Shown: positions 1 through 5,846 of the stretch, in pieces
Layout of the letters: each line of letters opens with the position of its first letter
Numbering within the stretch: the first letter of the stretch is position 1
Assembly (NCBI GenBank): GCA_945874515.1
Contig: CAMCHA010000146.1
Coordinates: forward strand, 1-6,709
Direction of reading: 5' to 3'
DNA length: 6,709 nt
From: Asaia bogorensis
GTDB lineage: Bacteria > Pseudomonadota > Alphaproteobacteria > Acetobacterales > Acetobacteraceae
The notes under the pieces: model-generated
What the model was told of the DNA's origin: nothing
What the model saw: the letters and a program-made list of their open reading frames with translations, nothing else
Database searches by the model: none
Translations under genes and position numbers: made by a program

Positions 1-165
1 ATCGGCGAAACCGTCACCGCCATTGTCGAAGTCGCCGCACTTCATCCCGAAAAGCACCGCGCTACGCTCAATACCGTGTGTCTGGTCAAGGGTGAGCCGG
101 TGCTGGAGGGGGAGGCGTTCGTCTCCGTCCCCTCCCGCGCCGCCATCACCAAAGCTGCGGAGTAA
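1..165 (+). CDS. MaoC-like (R)-specific enoyl-CoA hydratase, C-terminal fragment
   Basis: Frame 1 is open from the left edge to a TAA at 163-165 and gives the last 54 residues of a protein; the start is outside the window. It reads IGETVTAIVEV near the edge, followed by a second strand and a GEAFVSVPSRA block. This 'GD/ETVTA.VEV ... G.A.V..PSR' pattern is typical of the C-terminal strands of MaoC/PhaJ hot-dog hydratases, which hydrate trans-2-enoyl-CoA to (R)-3-hydroxyacyl-CoA. The catalytic Asp/His part of the fold would lie upstream, so activity cannot be judged. The stop right after the PSR block argues for a stand-alone hydratase rather than a fusion to phosphate acetyltransferase, where this domain is N-terminal. 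The downstream LOG gene begins four bases after the stop, so the two are probably cotranscribed. The family call is inference from a short fragment. Confidence 0.72.
   Translation: MGETVTAIVEVAALHPEKHRATLNTVCLVKGEPVLEGEAFVSVPSRAAITKAAE
159..162 (+). promoter_or_regulatory. Shine-Dalgarno site deciding the LOG gene start
   Basis: GGAG lies seven bases ahead of the ATG at 170, inside the last codons of the MaoC gene. Together with the protein match beginning at MRRVCVFAGS, it supports the start at 170 over the in-frame ATG at 23, which would lie wholly inside the upstream gene. Confidence 0.7.
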
Positions 166-169
166 GCCC

Positions 170-751
170 ATGCGCCGTGTTTGTGTTTTTGCCGGCTCCG
201 CCGCTGGCGCCCGCCCTGAATATGCCGCCGCAGCCGCCGCACTTGGCCGCGAAATCGCCACGCGCGGGCTTGGCCTGGTTTATGGCGGGGGTGGTGTTGG
301 GCTGATGGGCGCGGTTTCTGCTGCCGCGCAAGATGCGGGGGCCGAGGTGATTGGCATCATCCCCCATGGGTTGGTGGCGCGCGAAGCGGGCGCCAAGCAG
401 CTCAAGGATATGCGCGTGGTTGCTTCCATGCATGAACGCAAGGCGCTGATGGCCGAGCTTTCTGATGGCTTCATCGTGCTACCCGGCGGCTATGGCAGCC
501 TTGAAGAAGCGGTCGAAACGCTCACTTGGTTGCAGCTTGGCATTCAACGGAAGGGCATCGTGTTTGTGGATACGCTTGGCTATTGGCAGAAACTGATGGG
601 GGCGCTGGATCACATGGTGGCCGAAGGATTTGTGCGAGGCGAAATGCGCGCTGCGGCGGTGCTGGCGCCGGATGGTGCCGCCGCGATTGATGCGCTTGCG
701 CGCTATACGCCGCCCGATGTGCCGCGCTGGCTGAACCCCGGAGAAACCTGA
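170..751 (+). CDS. LOG family protein (TIGR00730), cytokinin riboside 5'-monophosphate phosphoribohydrolase-like
   Basis: This 193-residue protein is the usual length for the LOG (Lonely Guy)/Rossmann lysine-decarboxylase-like family. These enzymes hydrolyse the N-glycosidic bond of nucleoside 5'-monophosphates, including cytokinin nucleotides; the substrate in most bacteria is uncertain. Visible landmarks are the N-terminal strand VCVFAGS (4-10), the glycine-rich phosphate-binding loop GGGGVGLMG (39-47), the MHERK segment (87-91) with its conserved Arg90, and PGGYGSLEE (105-113). The last is the family signature PGGxGTxxE with Ser in place of Thr and Glu113 as the expected catalytic Glu. Older annotations may say 'lysine decarboxylase', which is not supported for this short family. 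The ATG at 170 follows a good GGAG site. The stop TGA (749-751) shares one base with the ribF start, suggesting translational coupling. Confidence 0.93.
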   Translation: MRRVCVFAGSAAGARPEYAAAAAALGREIATRGLGLVYGGGGVGLMGAVSAAAQDAGAEVIGIIPHGLVAREAGAKQLKDMRVVASMHERKALMAELSDGFIVLPGGYGSLEEAVETLTWLQLGIQRKGIVFVDTLGYWQKLMGALDHMVAEGFVRGEMRAAAVLAPDGAAAIDALARYTPPDVPRWLNPGET

Positions 752-1677
752 TGGCACCGAAAATTTTCAGCGATTGGCGGGCCATTCCAAAGGAAGCGCG
801 CGGCGCCACCGTGGCGCTCGGCAATTTTGACGGCGTGCATCTGGGGCATGTCGCGGTGCTGAAGGCAGCGCAAGCGGCACGGCCCGAACTGCCTTTGGCC
901 GTGCTGACCTTCGAGCCTCATCCGCGCGAGCATTTCCGCCCGGATGATCCGGCCTTTCGGCTGACGCTATTGCCGGCCAAGGCCGCTTGCCTCACGGATG
1001 CGGGTACGCGTTTTGTTTATGCGCTCAGCTTTGATGATGAATTCGCCGCAATTTCTGCGGAAGCCTTTGTGGATCAGGTGCTACATAAGGCGCTAGGTGC
1101 CAAGCATTTGGCGAGCGGGCCTGATTTCGCCTTCGGCAATCGGCGCGGCGGCGATGTGCGTTTTCTGGCGCGGGAAGCCGCTGCGCGCGGCATGGGGCTT
1201 TCCATCGTGCCGCCATTGGAACAGGACGGGGAGGCGATTTCCTCCACCCGCATCCGCCGGCTATTGCAGGATGGCTACCCGGATCGGGCGGCGGAAAAGC
1301 TTGGCAGGCCATGGGAAATCCGTGGCACGGTGGTGCATGGGGATAAGCTTGGCCGCGTGCTCGGCTGGCCGACGGCGAATATCTGGCTCGATCGGCATTT
1401 GGAACCAGCGCGGGGGGTTTATGCTGTAACGGTTGCGCTGCCCGGGGGCGGGACGGCCAAGGGGGTCGCCAATATCGGGCGGCGGCCAACGCTTGGTGGC
1501 GATAAGGTGACGCGGTTGGAGGTGTATATCTTCGATTTCGCGGGCGATATTTACGGCCAGGAAATAGGCGTGCGTCTGGTGCAGTTCCTGCGCCCGGATG
1601 CCAAGTTTGACGGGCTTGAGGCGCTGAAGGCGGCGATTGAACAGGATGCCCTGAATGCTCGCGCGGCGCTGGCTTGA
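751..1677 (+). CDS. ribF: Bifunctional riboflavin kinase / FMN adenylyltransferase
   Basis: The 308-residue product has the normal length and both domains of bacterial RibF, which phosphorylates riboflavin to FMN and then adenylylates FMN to FAD in the cytoplasm. The N-terminal nucleotidyltransferase domain (about 15-180) shows LGNFDGVHLGH (23-33) with the HxGH motif at 30-33, the FEPHP segment (54-58), GPDFAFGNRRGGD (123-135) and ISSTRIR (163-169). The C-terminal riboflavin kinase domain (about 186-308) shows GxxVHGDKLGRxLGWPTAN ending at 210, ANIGRRPT (240-247) and Glu257 in RLEVYIFDF, the expected catalytic base. The ATG at 751 overlaps the LOG stop by one base and has GGAG at 740-743 with seven-base spacing. 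Ahead of ileS, it reproduces the ribF-ileS-lspA order long known from proteobacteria. No FMN riboswitch is visible upstream. All key residues appear intact. Confidence 0.98.
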   Translation: MAPKIFSDWRAIPKEARGATVALGNFDGVHLGHVAVLKAAQAARPELPLAVLTFEPHPREHFRPDDPAFRLTLLPAKAACLTDAGTRFVYALSFDDEFAAISAEAFVDQVLHKALGAKHLASGPDFAFGNRRGGDVRFLAREAAARGMGLSIVPPLEQDGEAISSTRIRRLLQDGYPDRAAEKLGRPWEIRGTVVHGDKLGRVLGWPTANIWLDRHLEPARGVYAVTVALPGGGTAKGVANIGRRPTLGGDKVTRLEVYIFDFAGDIYGQEIGVRLVQFLRPDAKFDGLEALKAAIEQDALNARAALA

Positions 1678-1695
1678 CCGCCTGCATACCGCGCG

Positions 1696-1713
1696 CCCAT
1701 ATGACCCATATGA
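1696..1713 (+). repeat. Perfect tandem duplication of a 9-bp unit
   Basis: CCCATATGA occurs twice back to back (1696-1704 and 1705-1713), each copy containing the palindrome CATATG. It sits just after ribF and about 130 bases ahead of ileS. It could be a chance slippage product, part of a promoter, or a paired binding site; the sequence does not decide. Confidence 0.6.
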
Positions 1714-1744
1714 AAATCGTGATGATACCGGCGCGAATTACCCG

Positions 1745-1768
1745 CCCGGCCTTCTGCTGAAGGCCGGG
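1745..1768 (+). promoter_or_regulatory. Strong hairpin in the ribF-ileS gap
   Basis: CCCGGCCTTC (1745-1754) and GAAGGCCGGG (1759-1768) are perfect reverse complements separated by the four-base loop TGCT. This predicts a stable 10-bp GC-rich stem about 75 bases upstream of the ileS start codon. No T-rich run follows on either strand (the + side continues AAGCCCC), so it is not a canonical intrinsic terminator. It may be an RNA-level control or processing element for ileS, a partial terminator after ribF, or a dispersed palindrome. Confidence 0.5.
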
Positions 1769-1842
1769 AAGCCCCAGCCCCGTATCTTTCACCTTCGCCT
1801 CCGTTCCCCGGTGGCCCCTTTCAGCCCGCAAGGCTCAAAACC

Positions 1843-4668
1843 ATGAATGATAGCCCCAAAGAGGCCCGCGATTATCGCGGCACCGTCTTCCTGCCGCAGA
1901 CCGGCTTTCCCATGCGCGGCGATTTGCCGAAGCGTGAGCCCGATACGCTGGCGCGCTGGGACCGCCTGAAACTGTGGGAAAGGCTCCGCGCGCAATCCAA
2001 AGGACGCGAGAGTTTCGTGCTGCATGATGGCCCGCCCTATGCCAATGGCAATCTGCATATCGGCCATGCGCTGAATAAAATTCTGAAGGATGTGATCAAT
2101 CGCGCTGCGCAAATGGCGGGGTTTGATGCGAATTACGTCCCCGGCTGGGATTGCCACGGCCTGCCGATTGAATGGAAGGTTGAAGAAGAATACCGCAACA
2201 AGGGTCGCGACAAGGATGCGGTGCCCGTTTTGGATTTCCGCGCCGAATGCCGCGCCTATGCCGAACATTGGCTTCAAGTGCAGCGCGAAGAATTCATCCG
2301 CCTTGGTGTCGCCGGCGATTGGGCGGATCGCTACGCGACGATGGATTTCGCCTCAGAAGCGGCGATTGCGGGTGAGATCGGCAAGTTTCTGATGAATGGG
2401 TCACTCTATCGCGGGCTGCGCCCTGTGATGTGGAGCCCGGTCGAGAAAACCGCGCTGGCGGAAGCTGAGATTGAATACCACGATCATGTCAGCCCGACGC
2501 TGCATGCGAAGTTCCGCATCCTGAAAGCGGGCGCGGCGGATCTGGTGGGCGCTGATGTGGTGATCTGGACCACGACGCCCTGGACCATGCCAGGCAATCG
2601 CGCCGTCGCTTACGGTGCTGAAATTGATTACGCGTTGGTGCATGTCGAAAGCCTGGCTGAAAAATCCTATCTGAAAATTGGGGACTGTCTGCTGGTGGCG
2701 CTGCCCTTGCTGCCGCAGTTTGAAAAGGACGCCGGGGTCGGCGCGCATAGCATCAAGCGCGTGATCAAGGGCGAAGAACTTGCCGGCGCAACGGCCGCGC
2801 ATCCACTGCGCGGGCATGGCTATGAATTCGATGTGCCTTTGCTGCCCGGCGATTTCGTGACCACCGAAGCCGGCACGGGTTTTGTGCATATCGCGCCTGG
2901 CCATGGTGAGGATGACTTCAATCTGGGCCGCGCGCATCACCTGCCGATCCCGGAAACCGTGAATGACGACGGCACCTTCACCCATCACGCGCCAGGCTTT
3001 GAAGGCTTGCATGTCTTCAAGGCTCATACAGCAGTTTATGCGGCGATGGAGGCGGCGGGGACGCTCGCCGCCACAGGCAAGCTCACACATAGCTATCCGC
3101 ATAGCTGGCGGTCCAAGAAGCCGGTGATTTTCCGTGCAACGCCGCAATGGTTCATCGCCATGGATGATGCCAATGCCATTCGCGCCAAGTCGCTGGATGC
3201 GATTGCCAAGACGCATTTCGTGCCGGATGCGGGGCGGAACCGCATCGGTTCCATGGTGGCCGCGCGGCCCGATTGGTGCATCAGCCGCCAACGCGCCTGG
3301 GGCGTGCCGATCCCGGTGTTCGTGAGCAAGCAATCGGGCGAGCCGCTGCGTGATCCGGCGATCATCGAACGCGTGATGGAAGCCTTCCGCGCTGAGGGCG
3401 CGGATGCCTGGTATAAGCCAGGTGCGGCGGCGCGCTTCCTCGGCCCCGACCGTGATCCGGCGGCCTATGAACAGGTGATGGATATTGTGGATGTCTGGTT
3501 TGAATCAGGATCTACCCATGCCTTTGTGCTGCCGCCGCGCGGATTGCCCTTCCCGGCTGATTTGTATCTGGAAGGGTCGGACCAGCATCGCGGCTGGTTC
3601 CATTCATCGCTGCTGGAATCTGTTGGCACCAATGGTGTCGCGCCCTTCAAGGCCGTGCTGACGCATGGTTTTGTGCTGGATGAGCAAGGGCGGAAAATGT
3701 CCAAATCCATGGGCAATGTCACCGCGCCGCAGGATGTGATGAAGCTATATGGCGCGGATATTCTGCGCCTTTGGGTGATGAATTCCGACACCTCGCTTGA
3801 TCTCCGCATCGGTCCTGAAATCCTAAAGCAACAGGCAGAATTGTATCGGCGCATCCGCAATACGTTGCGCTGGCTGCTCGGTAATCTCGATGGGTTCACG
3901 GAAGATGAAACCGTGCCCTATGCTGAATTGCCGGAGTTGGAGCGTTGGTTGCTGCATCGCCTGACGGAATTGGATGCGAAGATCAGGCGTGCGGTGGAAA
4001 CCCATGATTGGACCGCGGTTTATCCCGAAATCCATCAATTCTGTGCGACTGACCTTTCGGCCTTTTATTTCGATATCCGCAAGGACAGTCTTTACTGTGA
4101 TGCCGCGCATGCGCTGCGCAGGCGTGCGGCGCGGACGGTGCTAGATGTCCTGCATCGGTGTCTTTGTGCCTGGTTCGCGCCGGTATTGGTGTTCACGGCG
4201 GAGGAAGCCTGGCTTGCGCGTTTCCCGGATCTGGGGGGGAGTGTGCATTTGCTCGATTTCCCCTTTGTGCCGGGGGGCTGGAAGGACCCGGCGCTGGCGG
4301 CGAAATGGGCGCGGTTGCGTGATTTGCGGCGTGCCGTGACGGGTGCGCTTGAGCGTGCGCGTGTTGCGCAGGAGATTGGTTCATCCTTGCAGGCCGCCCC
4401 GGTATTGCATGTGGCGGCTGAGGATGCAGCGCTGTTGTCGCCTGAGTTATGGGCCGAGCTCTGCATCACTTCGGGCTTCGGGCTTTCCTCCGATTTGGCG
4501 CCTTCGGGTGCTTTCGTCGCCGATGGCGTTGCCGATGCCGCCGCGGTCTTCCACCCCGCCCCCGGTGTAAAGTGCGACCGCTGCTGGCGCGTGTTGCCCG
4601 AAGTCGGCGAATGCAGTTCCCATCCCACGCTCTGCCGCCGCTGTGACGCAGTGGTCGAGGCGCTTTAA
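1843..4668 (+). CDS. ileS: Isoleucyl-tRNA synthetase (class I, bacterial IleS1 type)
   Basis: This 941-residue cytoplasmic enzyme charges tRNA-Ile with isoleucine and edits misactivated valine; length matches the bacterial enzyme (about 940). The catalytic core opens with HDGPPYANGNLHIGH (61-75), containing the HIGH motif at 72-75, then PGWDCHGLPIEWK (100-112). The inserted editing (CP1) domain shows the threonine-rich TTTPWT (243-248) and GTGFVHIAPGHGEDDF (344-359) with the conserved editing aspartates. The core resumes with WCISRQRAWGVPIP (478-491), DVWFESGSTH (550-559) and LEGSDQHRGWFHSS (576-589), and ends with KMSKS at 618-622. The helical anticodon-binding region follows. The C-terminal zinc site is CDRC (911-914) plus CRRC (931-934), marking the IleS1 type rather than the mupirocin-resistant IleS2 type. 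AAGG at 1830-1833 is a plausible ribosome site for the ATG at 1843. The stop overlaps lspA by one base. Confidence 0.99.
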   Translation: MNDSPKEARDYRGTVFLPQTGFPMRGDLPKREPDTLARWDRLKLWERLRAQSKGRESFVLHDGPPYANGNLHIGHALNKILKDVINRAAQMAGFDANYVPGWDCHGLPIEWKVEEEYRNKGRDKDAVPVLDFRAECRAYAEHWLQVQREEFIRLGVAGDWADRYATMDFASEAAIAGEIGKFLMNGSLYRGLRPVMWSPVEKTALAEAEIEYHDHVSPTLHAKFRILKAGAADLVGADVVIWTTTPWTMPGNRAVAYGAEIDYALVHVESLAEKSYLKIGDCLLVALPLLPQFEKDAGVGAHSIKRVIKGEELAGATAAHPLRGHGYEFDVPLLPGDFVTTEAGTGFVHIAPGHGEDDFNLGRAHHLPIPETVNDDGTFTHHAPGFEGLHVFKAHTAVYAAMEAAGTLAATGKLTHSYPHSWRSKKPVIFRATPQWFIAMDDANAIRAKSLDAIAKTHFVPDAGRNRIGSMVAARPDWCISRQRAWGVPIPVFVSKQSGEPLRDPAIIERVMEAFRAEGADAWYKPGAAARFLGPDRDPAAYEQVMDIVDVWFESGSTHAFVLPPRGLPFPADLYLEGSDQHRGWFHSSLLESVGTNGVAPFKAVLTHGFVLDEQGRKMSKSMGNVTAPQDVMKLYGADILRLWVMNSDTSLDLRIGPEILKQQAELYRRIRNTLRWLLGNLDGFTEDETVPYAELPELERWLLHRLTELDAKIRRAVETHDWTAVYPEIHQFCATDLSAFYFDIRKDSLYCDAAHALRRRAARTVLDVLHRCLCAWFAPVLVFTAEEAWLARFPDLGGSVHLLDFPFVPGGWKDPALAAKWARLRDLRRAVTGALERARVAQEIGSSLQAAPVLHVAAEDAALLSPELWAELCITSGFGLSSDLAPSGAFVADGVADAAAVFHPAPGVKCDRCWRVLPEVGECSSHPTLCRRCDAVVEAL

Positions 4669-5225
4669 TGTCGGCGGGGTCCGGGGAGACACTGTCTCCC
4701 CGGCGGGGGTTCGGGGGCAGCGCCCCCGGCCTGTTCCGCCTAGGTTTGATATTTGCGGGGTGTATCTTCGTTTTTGACCAGCTTTCAAAGTGGTTCGTGT
4801 TGGATGTGTTGTCGTTGCCCGAGGTGCAGAACATCCCCCTATTTTCGGCAGGCCCTTTCGGCCTGGACCTGACCATGGTCTGGAATCGCGGTGTGACCTT
4901 TGGCCTGTTTTCCGGCGATGGCCCGTGGAATCAGTTGGTTTTGGCCGGGCTTGCGGTCGCGATTGCCGTGTTTTTGCTCCGTTGGCTGCAGCGGGCCGAG
5001 GGGCGGATGGTGGCGCTGGCGCTGGGTGCCGTGATTGGCGGTGCTTTTGGTAATGTCTTGGATCGCTTGCGTTTTGGGGCGGTGGTGGATTTCGTGGATG
5101 CCCATGGCTGGGGCTGGCATTGGTATGTGTTCAATGTGGCGGATGCCGCGATTGTCTGTGGTGTTGGGGTGTTGTTGTTGGATGCCTTGTTGCCGCCTCG
5201 CCGAACGCCTAAAGATAGTTCATGA
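4668..5225 (+). CDS. lspA: Lipoprotein signal peptidase (signal peptidase II)
   Basis: This inner-membrane aspartyl protease cleaves prolipoprotein signal peptides ahead of the lipidated cysteine. The 185-residue protein shows the family's conserved blocks. FDQLSKW (36-42) ends the first membrane segment, followed by VWNRGVTFGLF (71-81), a second segment (about 88-105), GGAFGNVLDR (124-133), VVDF (139-142) and FNVADA (155-160) leading into the last segment. Asp141 and Asp159 align with the catalytic Asp pair; Asn129, Asp132 and Asn156 are also conserved. The Asp of DQxSK is at 37, versus about 14-23 in typical members, so there are about 15-20 extra N-terminal residues (roughly SPRRGFGGSAPG), encoded by a palindromic element. 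The ATG at 4668 overlaps the ileS TAA by one base and has GAGG at 4657-4660, so this start is favoured. A TTG at 4746 would remove the extension but lacks a well-spaced ribosome site. Placement after ileS is classical. Confidence 0.97.
   Translation: MSAGSGETLSPRRGFGGSAPGLFRLGLIFAGCIFVFDQLSKWFVLDVLSLPEVQNIPLFSAGPFGLDLTMVWNRGVTFGLFSGDGPWNQLVLAGLAVAIAVFLLRWLQRAEGRMVALALGAVIGGAFGNVLDRLRFGAVVDFVDAHGWGWHWYVFNVADAAIVCGVGVLLLDALLPPRRTPKDSS
4681..4729 (+). repeat. Double-palindrome (REP-like) element inside the start of lspA
   Basis: Two GC-rich inverted repeats lie side by side. The first is CCGGGGAGAC (4681-4690), loop ACT, GTCTCCCCGG (4694-4703), a perfect 10-bp stem. The second is CGGGGGC (4712-4718), loop AGC, GCCCCCG (4722-4728), a perfect 7-bp stem. 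The hexamer CCCCGG recurs at 4698-4703 and 4724-4729, so the arms can also pair alternatively. This architecture resembles dispersed palindromic repeats of GC-rich alphaproteobacteria. Only one copy is in the window, so repeat status is inference. It is in frame with lspA, codes for about residues 5-21 without a stop, and starts 13 bases after the A of the start codon. Confidence 0.6.
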
Positions 5226-5797
5226 TTCTGCGTCCCCAGACCCTGATTCCTGCTTTTGCCTTGCTGCTGCTTGTCGGCTGTGGGGAGAATACGGCGCGTT
5301 CGCTTGGTTTCATTCGGGATGCGCCGGATGAATTCCGCGTGACCACCAGGGCGCCGCTATCCATGCCGCCGGATATGGCGGGTGGTTTGCCGCCGCCGCG
5401 CCCTGGTGCGGTCCGCCCGATGGAGCGGAGCGCGCGTGAGGAGGCTGAGGCGGTGCTGGTGCCTTCGCTCGCGCTGCGTGACCCGCGACGGCAGCCGCGG
5501 GCTGTCGGTAGTAGTGTGGGTGAGATGGCGCTTTTGCAGTCGGCGGGGCCTGCCGCGACGCCCGATATTCGCCGTCAGGTTGATGACGAAAGCCAAAGGC
5601 TGGATCGGCCACCGCGTGATGTGGCGGACCGGCTGATTTTCTGGCGTGATCCTCCGCCGGCGGGCATTGCCGTTGACCCGGCCCGCGAGCGGCAGCGCAT
5701 ACGGGAAAATGCCGCGCTTGGGATTGAGGGCACTGCTGGGGATACCCCAATCCAGCAGCCCAGGGCGCAGAACATTTGGCAGAGGCTCGGGTTCTGA
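5222..5797 (+). CDS. bamF: DUF3035 lipoprotein, BamF-like subunit of the outer-membrane beta-barrel assembly machinery
   Basis: This 191-residue protein is predicted to be exported and lipidated. A short N-terminus with Arg4 is followed by a hydrophobic stretch (about 8-19) and the lipobox LVGC with Cys20 as lipidation site; Gly at +2 (no Asp) predicts outer-membrane sorting. The mature part carries LGFIRDAPDEFRVTTRAPL (28-46) and MPPD (48-51), then a proline-rich LPPPRPGAVRP (56-66), the hallmark of the DUF3035/BamF family. BamF is known from the Caulobacter BAM complex, where this motif is shared with enterobacterial BamC. The remainder looks mostly helical or disordered; a conserved-looking tail runs from RENAALG (161-167) through GDTP (173-176) to IWQRLGF at the terminus. 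The start overlaps the lspA stop as ATGA, with only a weak purine-rich site upstream, suggesting coupling to the peptidase likely to process it. The symbol follows family resemblance. Confidence 0.85.
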   Translation: MILRPQTLIPAFALLLLVGCGENTARSLGFIRDAPDEFRVTTRAPLSMPPDMAGGLPPPRPGAVRPMERSAREEAEAVLVPSLALRDPRRQPRAVGSSVGEMALLQSAGPAATPDIRRQVDDESQRLDRPPRDVADRLIFWRDPPPAGIAVDPARERQRIRENAALGIEGTAGDTPIQQPRAQNIWQRLGF

Positions 5798-5828
5798 AGC
5801 TACCTCAATCTAGAATCCTGCCTAGCTG

Positions 5829-5846
5829 ATACCATCTCTGGGGTAT
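5829..5846 (+). promoter_or_regulatory. Small hairpin overlapping the start codon of the M16 gene
   Basis: ATACC (5829-5833) can pair with GGTAT (5842-5846), which includes the first two bases of the ATG at 5845. The only Shine-Dalgarno-like run, GGGG at 5840-5843, is a single base from the ATG, too close to work normally. The AT-richer 47-base gap after bamF also contains TAGAAT (5811-5816), which resembles a -10 box, but no convincing -35 partner. Initiation may be weak, coupled or from a short leader. Confidence 0.3.

Noticed and set aside
23..169. 49-residue N-terminal extension of the LOG protein from the ATG at 23
   Set aside because: It overlaps the MaoC coding frame completely, and the LOG fold begins at MRRVCVF with a good GGAG site ahead of 170.
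1674..1703. Sigma-70-type promoter TTGACC plus CATATG for ileS
   Set aside because: The -35 match is fair, but the -10 candidate matches only three of six positions; too weak to list as a feature.
1745..1768. Rho-independent terminator after ribF
   Set aside because: The stem is strong, but neither strand has the T-rich tract that must follow; kept only as an unassigned hairpin.
1025..1831. 268-codon open frame on the - strand
   Set aside because: Antisense to ribF and the gap; its Ala/Pro/Arg-rich translation shows no domain, so it is a GC-bias artefact.
1655..1846. 63-codon + strand reading frame bridging ribF and ileS, ending in ATGA at the ileS start
   Set aside because: It overlaps the end of ribF, crosses the hairpin and tandem repeat, resembles no known protein, lacks a run of Ile codons as in a leader peptide, and has no clear ribosome site.
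2401..3333. 310-codon open frame on the - strand
   Set aside because: It lies entirely inside ileS, which is certain on the other strand; its translation is His/Arg-rich without recognisable motifs, as expected for a shadow frame in GC-rich DNA.
5733..5758. Nested hairpin near the end of bamF (CTGCTGG/CCAGCAG around TGGGG/CCCCA)
   Set aside because: It is inside well-supported coding sequence, the two stems compete, and no T-run follows; probably chance in GC-rich DNA.
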